From: Coffea arabica
Lineage: Eukaryota; Streptophyta; Magnoliopsida; Gentianales; Rubiaceae
Direction of reading: 5' to 3'
DNA length: 64,000 nucleotides
Assembly (NCBI RefSeq): GCF_036785885.1
Contig: NC_092312.1
Span: 16,138,001-16,202,000, forward strand
The first letter of the stretch is position 1, and each line of letters begins with the position of its first letter. Of the stretch, positions 9,989-22,109 are shown one piece after another. Position numbers and translations under genes: made by a program. Under the pieces are notes generated by a model. That model saw only the letters and a program-made list of their open reading frames with translations. It was not told where the DNA came from and did no database searches.

Positions 9989-12386
9989 GTTAGGCATATA
10001 CCTTGAGTTGTTGTACTATTTTTTCAGCCTTTTTTTCATTATTTTTTAAGAAAAAAGCTGTCTTATCTTAATTTTTGATTTATCTTATCTTATTTATCTA
10101 TCAAGGAATTTTGAAAGAGTTAAGTAGATGGTGTTTCGTCTTTTTCTTACAATTGCTTTTCATGAAATGAACTTGGATGATTGTCATGATTATTTATTAG
10201 ATTGGTTCAGTTTGTATGCACTAGAAGAAAGGATATGGACCATTGTTGGCTTTTAGAGCATCCCAAGTTCACAAGCTTTCTATTTCATTTAACTTTTTTA
10301 GCACATCAAAGCTAAATGATTACAGACTCTGAATGATTACACTTATTCTTCTTGAATGATTTTGAATGCTTTTGACTGAATAAATAGTGTGTGTACAGAC
10401 TAGGAATTCATTGGTTATTTATGCTTATGCATTTTATGATTATGTTTCTGATTTTTTGCTGCAGAATGCTGAACTGAGTGCTCATGTGGCTAAGCAGTAA
10501 AGAGGAAGGAATCTGTTGTCCTGTGTTAGGCATTCATGTCGTTTGATTATGAGTGCAGTTTCATTGGATGTTTTTTAGTTAATGTGTATTATGTAGTTAT
10601 AGTTGTTAGTGGATTCAAGCACAGATTCTGTAATAGCTAGGTTGTTGCCATTTCAGTTTGTATATACCTTACTCTTTTTATATGTATTTATGGATCATGA
10701 TGTTTTGTACATTTTTTGTATTCCATGTAGTTAGTGACTTTCTCTGAACATATTTTGTTCTATTTGCTTAGATAGATGTTTCTGCTTGAACATTGGTTGA
10801 ATGATGGTAAGGGTACAATGTGAAAATGGTATATTAGAAGCTCGGGAAGATGTTCTTTCCTAGCTCATGAAGTTGAAACCCACTCAATCGCTGATGAATA
10901 GCAGTCACAATTTGCAAGTGAACATTGATCATATAATTTCTGAAGCATTCTTGATGGGAGAAAAAGACTTTGGGGTTAAGAATCAAGAAATCATATAGAG
11001 AAAAAGTTGAAAGTAATGTAAGGCGAGATTATAGAGCTTTCCTAAAATTGATTCTTTATTTGGTTCATTATTTTTTAAATAAGTTCAATTCTTGGACTTC
11101 CTTTTTTTTGCACATTGCTTTTTCATTTTTTTTTGTGTTCGTCCTAGATTAGATTAATAGTTTAAATATACTTTCAACAGTAATTAATTTATAATCAGTT
11201 CCACAATTTAGATCTTAATTTTCTTTTTATGACGTTTGTATAACCTATAAAAGTGTTGGGTATATCATAATTGTTAACGTGTCTAAAAGAAAATGCCTTC
11301 TTATATATACAAAACAATTAATGTCATTTTTATATACAAAAACAAGTAATGTCATTTTTAATGTGAAGTGCCTTATTGAATTTCACTTTGTGTATTTCAA
11401 GCTTCTCTGGCCTCCAAAGACGAAAATTCGCTGAGAAGATTTTGAGTGCCCTGCCCAGTTTCTTTTTTTTTTTTTTTTTGATTTTGAAGTTTAACGACCG
11501 TTATACAACTTTCAAAATAAACAAATTTATTCTAATTTTTTTTTATAATTTTATAAACCAAATCGCGGTCACTTTCACAAAAGTCATATTTTTCCATAAA
11601 AAACCAACTCTTGATGACTTTTCTCCATTATACGAACACAGTACTCATTTTTCCATAAACAAATTTATTTATTGGATAAAATAAAAATAAATTCATTTTT
11701 CAATAAAAAACACCAGTTTTTTATGACTTTCCTACATTATAAGAACAGAGTACCCATTTTTTCATAAACAAATTTATTTATCGGATAAAATAAAAATAAA
11801 TTCATTCTCCAATAAAATACCAGCTCTTTATGACTTTAGAATGAAGGGTTACAATCTCGCTGTCTCTATCACCATCAACTTTTGACTCCCTACTTCTTCC
11901 ATCCCACCCAACACCAGAACGAAAAAGATTTCACAAAAGATCTAATCTTGCATGAAATGATCAACTATAAAGCTTTATTAATATGCCAACCTTTTTTTAA
12001 AATTAAGAAACAAAATGTATCAATAAGAGACAAACAAATACAAAATATCATTTTGTTATTTTAATTAAGATACATATTTAATATACGTAGACAGAGCAAA
12101 ACTATAATGAAACGAACAAATTTATCTCTCATTTGTATATAATTATTTAGAACTTGGCATAAACAAGTGATTGCAACCCAATAATCTAGGAAAATTTATT
12201 GAATTTCACTTTGTGTGTTTCAAGCTTCTCTGGCCTCTAAAGACAAAAATTCGCTGACAAAAAAAGACTTGTAGAATACCTATACTAAAAAATATACTTT
12301 TCTACATAAATTATTATTTTGATTAGTTCAAAACTGGGCAGTGCATTTTATATTTCTATCGCGCGAAGCGCGTTCATGCCTCCTAG

Positions 12387-15300
12387 TTGAGTGGAGAAGG
12401 TGAGCACTTTCGAGGGTCTGCTGCTGCTGCTGCTGCTTTTTTTTTTTTTACCCTATCAATAGTGGACGTCGACGATGATCCGTTTTGCAGAGTTATTTAT
12501 TCATTTATTGGGGTGACCAAACGCAATAGGGGATCCTCTTGACATGGGCATTTCTATTTATTAAAAAAGGGGTAAAAAAATAAGAAAGTCTGTGTAATAA
12601 ACCTATTTTACAGAAGAAAAATCTCTCGTAATTTCAAAATATACAATACAAAATATATAATACGAAACCTCATACTTTGAACTAAATTATAAAGGTGACG
12701 GAATCCGATAAATTTAATGAAAATAAACGAAATAACCAAAATGCCCTGATATAATTAGGCAAAAAACAACTCAAAAATCATTTGTTTTATTCTCTAAATA
12801 GAGAGAATTGAGGGTTAAAAGGTAGAACAGGTATATTTGTTAAAAATTAGGTACAAAAATATTTTTTAAAATTCCAATAAGTCATTTCTGTTAAGTTTAA
12901 CGGATTCTGTCACCTTTACAATTTAGTTCAAAGTACAGGGTATTGTGTCATACTATAGTTGGATCTCTAAAGCTCATGTTTGCGTTTAGGGTTTGGGCAT
13001 TTCAATTGTCTGGTCACTTATTCAATTTGGCAAAAACACTCAAGTCAAAATCAATATTGAACCCTCTTCTAATAATCCCAATATCAACGGCTCCGTTTGG
13101 ATTTCTCATTTTTTGAAAAAATAAATTTTTCATATACAATGTTATGATAATATATACAAACAAAAATAACTCAAAAAATACCACATCCATACAATATATA
13201 AAAATTAACTCCAAATATATAAAAAATAAAAATATATACTATATTTTCTTCCATCTATCACCATAACCCATCACCACCATTCCCCCATTTCTCCTCTTTC
13301 CTTTCCCTCTCTCTTCCTCCTCCCTTTCCCTCCACATCTCACCTCTCCTCTTCCCCCCCCTTTCCAAATCTGTCCCTGGCTAGATCATGACCAAAAGGAT
13401 CGCAATATGGTCGTGATGTCATAACTAAAGGTCTTGATTTGGTTTTGGCTAGATCTAGAGGGGGAAGAAAGGGAAGGGTAAGGAATGGCGGGGAAAGGGA
13501 GGGGAAGAGTGGAGGGGAGAAAAAAAAATGAGAAGGAAAGAGATGGAAGAAAAGGGAAGGAAGGAGCAAGAAGAAAGAGAAGGAGGAGGAAGTGGTGGCA
13601 ATGGTGAGTGGTGGTAATTTTTAAAAAATATCACAAAAATTAGTGAGCCTTAAAAATATCCCAAAATATATCCCAAAAAACATCACAAGATCTATAATCA
13701 AAAGCTTTTCATATACACTATTACAGTAAAATATTTCAAAAATACTCTCAAAAAACAACAAATTCAAAGGGAGCAGACTTCGTGAGTTAGAAAATATTCA
13801 TAGGATCAAGTGTTGATAATTGATTTGAAAGGAACACAATAAGGATCACTTATAAAAATAGAGCGGAAAAATGTGAATATATCTTCTCTATGAGATGTTT
13901 TAATTTTCAATAACATGTATTTGAAAATTTATCTCAATTAACAAAATTTTGAGGTCACTAGAGGTGGGGTAACCTGGACTAGTCAAGGGGTACGAGTTTA
14001 GATAAATTCATAATGCTAGAATCCTTTGCAATCATGTTTGTTTTTTTTTTACCATAAAAAATTTACGATAAAAATAATGGGTAATAATTTTTTGCATTTC
14101 AACACCACTCGATGATATCCAAAATTACTCTTTTTGGCACTTAACAATCTATATTAAAAAATTATTGTGATTTTAATTAAAAACAGGTTCTTAAGTATAG
14201 AAAAGAGATTTTTTTTAGCTCGCTGATAAGTATCGACTATCAAAATATTTATAGTCTAGGGAGAGAGAAGGAGGAGGAAAAGAAGAAAGATGAGAGAGGG
14301 GGGAGGAGGAGGGCGAGTAGTGGTGGCGATGGATGATGTAAAATTTTTAAAAAAATACCTCAAAAAAATTATAATTATTAAAATATTTCAAAATATATTT
14401 TAAAAATACCTCTAAAAATAATCCAGAAAACATCTAAAGTAAAAAATTTTCATATAATTTTCATATACACAATTACTGTAAAATTTTTTAAAAATACCCA
14501 AAAAAAAAATCCATCCGTCTGATAACAAACAGATGCTCTCTGATTACTTGGCACTGTGCACACTATAAAGAGTTTAATCTCTGCATGACATGAAAATAAG
14601 ATAAAAGGCAAACAAATAATGTAATTTTGTACTTATAAATACTTGGAGAACTCAATGTACTACTGCACAAGCAATTAAAAATATACATATTAGGTCTATA
14701 TACAACTCAAAGCAATGGACACAGTTTTCTTTGGAGAGGAGTCACAGGATAAACTTTCCCAAGAGTATTGTAGTACAGTCCTCAATCATCACTTGATCCT
14801 AGATCTTTACTTTCTCTAAAAGAGAGAGGACTACAAATACTCCAAGTTAGCTGTTGAAAGCAAGCATCTTTAACCTCAAATCAATTAGTACATAGTCTCC
14901 CATAATAAATCTGAAACAGATTAAGATCCTTAATGGCTTGTTATTATCTAAATCATATTGTGGCTTCTTCAATCGGAAATTGCTGTAGAGCAGATCCATG
15001 AACAATGGTTTTTCCAATATACGGCAAACTGCCTTACAAAGGAAGTGAAAGAGGATATCTATCAACTACAACAGAAGCACAACTCTAAGATGCTTGTAAG
15101 GAAATAAAGCATGTCCATCAAAAGAGCCTAAAAGCAATGCAAGGCAACAGTTCTAAGAACAAAAAATCTTCAAGAACACATGAAAGAAAAACAAAGATAA
15201 ACATAAGCTGGATCGTTAACCATCTTCATGTGCTGCATCTTCATATAGTATGCTTGTGCATGTATACAACACACAGCAACCACCAGTAACCGATACCATG

Positions 15301-15468
15301 ACAGTAGAGCAACATTCTCAAAACATTTATAGAAATTTATATGCATCTGTCTTTTTTTGTGCTTGTGCATGTATGCAATGCACAGCAACCACCCTTAACT
15401 GATACCATGACAGGTTACGCAACATTCTTAAACGTTTATAGAAATTTATACGCATCTATCTGATTGTT
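12387..15468. repeat. Second copy of segment X' and the two foldback elements; no gene
   Basis: This stretch mirrors 1327-4408. It holds the older duplicate of the HISN7 upstream region (12387-13020, with its foldback MITE), the foldback element at 13089-13775, and the right-half foldback element at about 14255-14540. After that comes unassigned AT-rich DNA up to the broken 3' end of HISN7 copy 2, including the 109-bp tandem pair at about 15251-15464. Confidence 0.75.
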
Positions 15469-17507
15469 TCTTGGACATAGAGGATGAACCTTATCCCTGA
15501 CTCGAGCAAAAGCCACCTCAGCATCTCCATTGAATAGATGTGGGCTGGTTGTGTACCTAAGACAGAATAATGGAAATATCAAAGACAGAAATTCAGGTCA
15601 ATACCTATTTGTTTGCTGGAACAAATTAAAAAGTTTTGAAAGAACAATGGATGCAACACAAGGTAAGAGTGGAGAAATAGCATGATCGGATGCATAAAAC
15701 CTACAGATAAGCTTGTGAGAGTTTTGCACAGCCACGTGTAGATATATCTTGTCCATTTAAAGTAGTTTTCCTCCCATTTAATCCAACCCATCTCTCTCTC
15801 AAAATAGGCTGATCAATTATGCCAAGAACCTGAAAGAAAGAGAAGACGTCTATATTTTGTTGGTTATATTTTAACATGATTATCCTTCACAGTTCTCTTT
15901 TACATGATGGCTGCTTGGCACAATCTTAGGTGATTCAACTAAAAAAAAAAAAGAAGAAAGAATTTAGACAAATTTACACAGCAGTACAATCCAAAGTCAA
16001 TAACTCAGGAAGTCCTAATGAACTAAGGTCATTGTAGATGTACAGGTATTTGGGCATTCTACAAGTAACAAAAGTCAGGTGTAAAGATAATAGAGCTCAC
16101 TATCTAAAAAGAGTAAACAAATGTATTGGCTGTCTTCATTCGCCCCATGTAAAATGATAGTTGTTTCAGGACTACATTCTGGTGTCCTGATGAGAAATTT
16201 CTTGCTCAACTATTTGTCTTGGATTCTACCCAGAAAATTTCCCCAAGAATGTACTTGCTTTGTAAGAGACGAGATACATGGCCATTGACCAAAGTATTTT
16301 TTGAGGTAATGGCATATTAACAAGTTACTGATGGACAAGATATTAACAGAGGTTAATAGCTCATCTCTCATACCGGTTTTCCTTGGTATAATAGAGCAAT
16401 AAGAGTCCCAAATAATGGTTTTCCTGTATTGCAAGCAAAAAAATAATATGCTCAGTGAACTGAATTAGTTGAAAACAATAGTCAACAGTAAAAGGGGGAA
16501 AAGGAGCAGTACCTGTGATGAAGCTCTTTGTTCCATCAATTGGATCCAATACCCAAACATAGTCCGCAACTTTCTCCTTACACCTCCAACCCTTCTCTTC
16601 TCCATAACTGCAATTAGCATTTCATTACATAATTTTTGGGAATAACATTTTACAAGGCCTCGAACAACAACCATCAAAGATCCAAGTTGGTTGCCAAGGG
16701 TTATTTTGGTTAATTAAAATCAAGACATTGAGAACACCAAATACGATAAATTCCTCCTCCCTTTTTTTTTAATGGGATATTCACTCGTGAAAAACCCAGA
16801 GATGATTATTTCACGAGAGAGCAAACACGACTATTTTGGGAAGGCAGGTTTTCCATCCAGTTTAAATACGGAACTTTATCCACTCATAATCAAAGTACCA
16901 GTCCAATTTCTAGTATGAACAAGGATAAAAAGTAAAACCATAAATCAACCGGCAATGTCCTACCAAACTAAGAGAACATACATTGCATGGGAAGGAAAGT
17001 TCTCTTGTATAATCCTGACCATTGCCTCTTCAGCTGCTTGATCAGCAATTGTAACAGGACCTAAAAGTATCACAAAAAACCTTCAAATCTTAACTGCCCG
17101 CTGCAAATAAAAAATTGCAGAGAATGATCAGGAGGAGAATACTACTGACTTAAATCCTCTTTATCGAGGATTTCGAAGCTCTTTCGGAAGTACTGGCGGA
17201 TAACTTGGCCGGCGGCGTCGGCCAGCTGGTTAGCAACAGCTGCGAAGCGATCGAGCTGACAATCGTCGAGCCCTAACTCAACAGATTGAGCATTATCGGA
17301 AAGTGCAGACTTGGAAGACATCCTTGCGGAGGTGAGGACTTTGGATTGTAGAGAAGCTGAGAGTAGATTGGGAGGCGAACGAAAAATTGAAGAGAAGTTG
17401 GTGAGATTGTTGGAAGGAGAAAGGAAAGGAGAAGAAAAAGAAGGGAGAGAAGAGTTCCGATTCGGGTTAACAAGGAACCGAGGGTTGGAAAGCATTTGGA
17501 GCTGCAT
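15469..17507 (-). CDS. HISN7: HISN7/IMPL2-like histidinol-phosphate phosphatase, copy 2, 3' exons missing
   Basis: Near-identical to copy 1. Exons are 17150-17507, 16982-17060, 16513-16607, 16374-16423, 15705-15829, and 15556 down to about 15469. The start MQLQMLSNP and the metal-binding DPIDGTKS signature are kept. One visible protein change in exon 1 is Asp for Asn in the stretch SALSDNAQ. Like copy 1 it stops resembling the family after RVRDKVH and lacks the C-terminal exons, so the truncation is older than the 11-kb duplication. Unlike copy 1 its native upstream sequence (17597 onward) is intact, so this copy is more likely to be transcribed from the original promoter. A full-length gene, if one remains, would have to lie outside the window. 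Confidence 0.8.
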
Positions 17508-17596
17508 GTGAATAAGGGCTTTAAAAAGGCGGGAAAAAAGGTTGAGAGAAATGGAGAAAGCTGATTTTGAAGAAAAGGAGAAACAGAGCAGCTTAT

Positions 17597-18190
17597 TGAG
17601 TGGAGAAGGTGAGCACTTTCGAGGGTTTGTTGCTGCTGCTGCTGCTTTTTTTTTTCCCGGTATCAACAGTGGACGTCGACGATGATCCGTTTTGCAGAGT
17701 TATTTATTCATTTATTGGGGTGACGAAACGCAATAGTGGATCCTCTTGATATGGGCTTTTCTATTTATTAAAAAAGGGGTAAAAAAAAAGAAAGTCTCGT
17801 GTAATAAATCTAATCGGTAGAAAAGCCTCTTATAGTTTTAAAATATACAATATGACATCTCGTACTTTGAACTAAATTATAAATGTGACAGAATCTGATA
17901 AACTTAATGAAAATAGACGAAATGACCAAAATACCCTGATGTAATTAGGCAAAAAACAATTCAAAAATTATTTGTTTTATTCTCTAGATAGAGAGAATTG
18001 AGTGTTAAGAGGTAGAACAGGTATATTTATTGTCATTTCTGTTAAGTTTAACGGATTTCGTCATCTTTACAATTTAGTTCAAAGTACGGAGTGCTGTATT
18101 GTATATTTTGAAATCGCGAAAGACTTTTCTGTATATTAAATTTATCACAGGGGACTTTTTTTATATTTTACCCTTAAAAAAAGACGTACT
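17597..18190. repeat. HISN7 upstream segment X: Helitron empty site and foldback MITE
   Basis: The sequence runs unbroken from the HISN7 leader ('gcagcttattgagtgg') and matches the DNA just 3' of the Helitrons at 1327 and 12387. It contains a GCT/GTT-type short repeat near 17630. At about 17770-18185 is a foldback element with long inverted arms of over 100 bases: left 'actttgaactaaattat', right 'acaatttagttcaaagt', and outer ends 'aaaaaaggggtaaa' and 'ttttacccttaaaaaaa'. The long arms suggest a Mutator-like MITE, but I cannot define a target duplication. 18191-18552 is AT-rich DNA in which I see nothing. Confidence 0.65.
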
Positions 18191-18552
18191 TAATGGGGGT
18201 TATGGACGTGGGATAGACATGTTAATTCAACTCATACTCGTACATCCAATCTACCTGATTATCCAACACGATTGCTAACCTTGAAGTGAAATGCCCTCGT
18301 ACATGTATAAACTATTAATAGACGAGTTTTATGTGTATAAACTATCAATGTTTACAAGATTAATCTCGTTACCTAGTAATAGACAAGTTCGACCCTTACA
18401 CTATTTTACAAGAAGATTACGTCCCTTGCATTGTTTAGGAGTCTGTTTGTATGACATTGTAAACAAATGAAATGAATGTAGTAATTAGATTTTCAATAAG
18501 AACACTTCCAACTACTCGACCCGTATAGAGAACATAGTCAGTCTCAAAATAA

Positions 18553-19123
18553 GGCCCGGTTTGGAAGCGGAGGTTTTGGCCAAATTTTTTAATTACTTTA
18601 ACTACAGTAATTTCAAAAAACTCCTCAAAATTTTTAAACTATACTCTTTAAAGTAGCCAAAAACACACAAAAAAGTTTCCTTCATTCCTTTCTTCTTCTC
18701 ATCCCCCATCTCAACCCACCACCATCTCCGCCAGCTGCACCTCTTTTTTTTTTTTGTGACCTTTCTTTCCCCTTTCCCTCTCCTCCTCCCCTCTCCCTTG
18801 CCATCTCCTCCCCCTCATTTCCCCAACCACCCCTCCCTCTCCTTTATCGCAACAGGAAGAGTAAGGAGGAAGAGGGAGGGGGATTACAATTGACAGGGCG
18901 CCGATTAGCAAGGAGTGAGGCAGAAGAAGAACGCAATGGGGTGGGGGAAAAGAAGAGTCAAAAAAAGAAAGAGGAAAAGAAAAAAAGAAAAGGAAAAAGA
19001 AGGAAAGTTTTTTTTCTCTTAAAAGAAAAATTTTTAGACACTTCAAAAAATTTTCTATAAATTTAATAATAGATGATAATAAATTTTTGGACAAACAGCC
19101 AAAAAAACTCATTTACCAAACAG
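18553..19123. mobile_element. Foldback (hAT-like) non-autonomous element
   Basis: The ends GGCCCGGTTTGGAAG and, in reverse complement, CCTGTTTGGTAAATGAG form imperfect terminal repeats. As in the element at 2029-2715, a C/T-rich left arm (about 18690-18850) is followed by a G/A-rich right arm (about 18855-19010), and the outer arms are AT-rich. The open frame across it reflects low complexity, not a gene. The family is inferred from the shared build and the TTTGG-type ends. Confidence 0.45.
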
Positions 19124-20201
19124 GATCAAGAATTGCTTTCACCACGAGAGAGAACGTAGTCAGTCTCAAAGTAGGAATTGCTTTCGGCGAATGCACTCGG
19201 GGTGCAAATCCATATGAGGCCTATACACGTAAACATGGTGGAGAACTGATTTTACAACGCACCGTTTAATGAAAACATGACATCATATGTATAGGCCTTC
19301 TAAATTCTTAGCCAATGACCTCAGAGCTTGGACATCAAGACACTTCCCCTACCGCATTTTGAAGCCACAAAAAAAATTAAGGAAAGAAAATAAAAGAAAC
19401 GCCTAGATGAAGGAGATCTTATCCAAATAGTTGTTCACATGAAATGAAAGAAAGTTCAAGACTTGACCTAATTTTAGATTCATTTCAAGCAAAGCTTTTC
19501 CACCTTATCAATTTGGGTTCCAGAAAAGCTTTACGCGGAAGTGGCTTCTAAATTTTTCTTTTTTTTTTTAAGGGGATACCAAGGGGAGTTTCCAATTTTG
19601 ATCATAACATGTTGCTAATTGCGGGTTTGATTATTGCAACTCATCACATGTTGCTAATTGCAGGTCGTACATGTCGATAAACCAACATCAGAAAATAGAA
19701 TTAGTACGTATTAGTGTGTCCATATCAGCTCGCGTAACTTATCCCAAGGTGATTCGCCAAAATTAATTTTACATGTGACGTGGGTAAGATTGGACCTAAA
19801 CCTTTAATCTTCAATTTCATCTCATACCCAAACCCAAAAAGACTCCGTTCATCCGACCCATTTTGCCATCTCTAGTTAGAAGTTAGAACGCTAGTTTGTC
19901 TCAAAGCAATTGCCATGATCCGTAAAGCACCAAATTTCAAACGGTCTTAGGGTTATCGAGGTATTGCAGACAATGCTTAAGAAATACTGTAATATAATTG
20001 TGGCAAGACAGTAGACACTAGTACAATTTATTACACCAAATCAAATCAAACCAAGCAAATCCCATGCACGTTCAAGATTCAAGCGCACGACAAGGTCTTA
20101 ATCACACATATATACCAAACAAAATGCCTAACATAATCTAGATTTCCTAGGCATCAGGAGAGATTTTACACGATGATCACAGTATGTTGTGGTAGGTATC
20201 T
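19124..20201. other. Intergenic, 3' of the dehydrin gene
   Basis: AT-rich DNA with no recognisable coding exon, RNA gene or repeat family. The last few hundred bases probably carry the 3' untranslated region of the dehydrin gene, which is on the minus strand. Confidence 0.5.
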
Positions 20202-20927
20202 CTAGTGGGTGTCGTGATGGCCAGGGAGCTTTTCCATAATCTTCTCCATCATGCTCTTCTTTTCATGCTGCTGTTCCCGGTGCTGACCCCCGACTGTAGT
20301 AGACGTCCCGCTGCCAGTGGTGGTTGTTGGAGGAGAGGCGCTGTGTGCGTGCTGATCATCTATGTGCTCCTGATCGTCTCTGTCCTTGTGCCTCCCGCCC
20401 GTTAGTTTCTCCTTTATCTTTTCTTTCAACCCTTTTTTCTTTCTTCTTCCTCCTTGTCCATCATCCTCCGACTATAAACCAAATTCAACAACTCAGCCAC
20501 CAAAATTTTCTTTTAGCTAACAACATTCAAATTCAACAGGAGCCTGATTCGATATTATGTAAGTCCCAGAAAAACAAAACGTGTACACTTTACGTCAAAT
20601 TACGGTTCATTATTAACAGGATCTGTCAAGCAAACAATTATGATGGCGCATTATACACACACAGACACACACATTGTAACTTGGCAAGTATCTCACCGAG
20701 CCAGAGCTTGAGCTGCTAGACCGATGAAGCTGCTCCTGATGTTGCTGGGTTCCAGTGGCAGCAGTTGGTCCGGTTCCAGTAGAATGGACAGCACTAGCCG
20801 TCCCGGCGGTGATAGCTACACCGCTAAGCTGCATTGGGTTGCCATACTCGTCCTTGAGCTGAACCGGGTTGCCATACTGGTCGGTCAACTGCATAGGATT
20901 TCCATATTCATCACGCAAGTCAGCCAT
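20202..20927 (-). CDS. Y3SK2-type dehydrin (LEA group 2), 166 aa
   Basis: Dehydrins are disordered, very hydrophilic proteins that protect membranes and enzymes during drying, cold and seed maturation. Exon 1 (20697-20927) starts [11 protein letters not shown] and has three Y-segments (DEYGNP, DQYGNP, DEYGNP), then a Gly/Thr/Ala-rich linker and the serine run [11 protein letters not shown] 225-bp GT-AG intron sits inside the S-segment, the usual place in this family. Exon 2 (20202-20471) continues [14 protein letters not shown], a basic nuclear-type stretch, then two K-segments ([14 protein letters not shown] and [16 protein letters not shown]) and ends HDTH. The phase across the intron is 0 and both reading frames are clean, so it looks functional. 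Upstream G-boxes fit ABA control. Confidence 0.93.
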
Positions 20928-22109
20928 TTTCCAGGACTCCTGTTATTAGAAAAAAATAAAGAAAAAGGGCACTGAAATTAAGGTAGCCTGAGACTTGGGG
21001 TTGACGAATTTTAGCTGCGATAACGGCTTTGTTTGGATTTTGGATATCGCAGGAGACTTAAAAAAGCCAAGAGAGGGATGAGGACGGTGGAAGGAGCACC
21101 GCGGTCTTTTCTGCATGGTACCGAAGATCCTCACACGTATTAGCAGAGGAAGCTGAAGTGTATTGCCACCTATAAGACATCAAGGCACGTGTCTTCCGCT
21201 GGGGGATATTAAATACGTCATGGTCCTGAATTTTGGAAGGGTATGATATATATCAGATATCCCTTCCATCCAATCCATCCATCCTTGAAATAATACCAAA
21301 CGATCTTTTAATAATCACATTACATTTTAAACTATGAACAGAAGAAAAATGCCTTTTAAATTTTCACTAAAGAGACACGTGGTGAAGTCAGAATCCGCTG
21401 TCTTCTGAGTCGGTCAGTAACAAGTTAACAACACGCGAACACAAATCCCAAGTCAAAAGTTGAAAGGTTCAACATCATGATCCGGATCCGTCAATAGATA
21501 GAGATGGGATTGAGAGGAGCAACCCAATGATGTCTCCAACGCGTAATTCGGCCCATAGAATATCGATTTAGAAATGCGATGGTAAAACGCTACGCATATA
21601 TCCAAACTAATTTCATGAAATTAAACAGTAAACAGCCATCGTACAAAATGAAAGAGAACTAGTTTCATGATGCACGGACGCCCTGACCCCTATCATCTTT
21701 CCTTTTTCCTATATTATAATGAATTCATTTCCCCATCTGTATGGTCTTCCCTTTGCAGTGTATCTTCAAAAGCTAACCTACATTTGCACGAGACAATGCC
21801 AGCTTCCTTGACAGGGTTGAATTTATGGCTGATTGCCTGCTCCCTGCATGCATTTCGTAGCCCATCTGAAGAACAACTGTGGAATCTGCAGAAATCAACA
21901 AGAATCAAGAGGAGAAATGCGGGATGTAAAAAATTTAAATGACTAAAGCCTAATGATTAATAGAACGGATGAAGAACATTTTCGTGTTATAGGTACTAAG
22001 ACCAACCATGCAAAATATATGTTGTTCACTACGTGAAAAGGGATCCAATCCTTCCATTCCCTAATAAAAAACCGTGACTGTTGCTCACCTTTGTAACTCT
22101 AGACAGAAC
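20928..22109. other. Intergenic: dehydrin promoter and 3' flank of the RING gene
   Basis: This holds the dehydrin leader and promoter (G-boxes listed separately). From about 21600 on is the presumed 3' untranslated region and flank of the minus-strand RING gene. I see no other coding exon. Confidence 0.5.
21186..21381. promoter_or_regulatory. Two G-box/ABRE sites upstream of the dehydrin gene
   Basis: CACGTG occurs at 21186-21191 (context GGCACGTGTC) and at 21376-21381 (context GACACGTGGT), about 260 and 450 bp upstream of the dehydrin start codon. A further ACGT core with context CACACGTATT lies near 21132. ACGTG cores are the binding sites of ABF/AREB bZIP factors. Such clusters are usual in ABA-responsive dehydrin promoters. 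Activity is inferred. Confidence 0.6.

Larger units (their letters stand above)
6539..12386 (+). mobile_element. Helitron, 5.85 kb, with captured CDKC kinase fragments; complete ends
   Basis: The element begins TCAACATAATC at 6539 right after an A. It ends with a CGCGC-GAA-GCGCG hairpin (about 12361-12373), a short spacer and CTAG at 12383-12386, right before a T. Removing it joins 'gagcagctta' to 'ttgagtggagaagg', which is exactly the unbroken sequence at about 17586-17610 in the second unit. That is a perfect empty site and shows no target duplication, as for Helitrons. No Rep/helicase gene is seen, so it is non-autonomous. From 5' to 3' it holds a C/T-rich repeat block (6718-7460), CDKC remnants (8037-9988), a possible end of a second gene (about 10460-10560) and an AT-rich tail (11061-12386). 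It was duplicated with its surroundings: its 3' part is also at 1-1326. Confidence 0.88.
11061..17596. repeat. Second copy of a tandem duplication (period about 11.06 kb)
   Basis: Bases 1-6538 recur here with an offset of 11060 (11057-11058 in the right third, because A and T runs differ in length). Only scattered single-base changes are visible, so the duplication is young. Homology ends at 17596, where copy 1 has the Helitron and copy 2 has the uninterrupted upstream region. The left edge cannot be placed because copy 1 runs off the window. The simplest reading is a unit running from 6539 to 17596, with the previous unit ending at 6538. Confidence 0.93.

Noticed and set aside
18711-19112. 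A 133-residue minus-strand frame
   Set aside because: It crosses the mirror purine/pyrimidine arms of a foldback element and has no family likeness.
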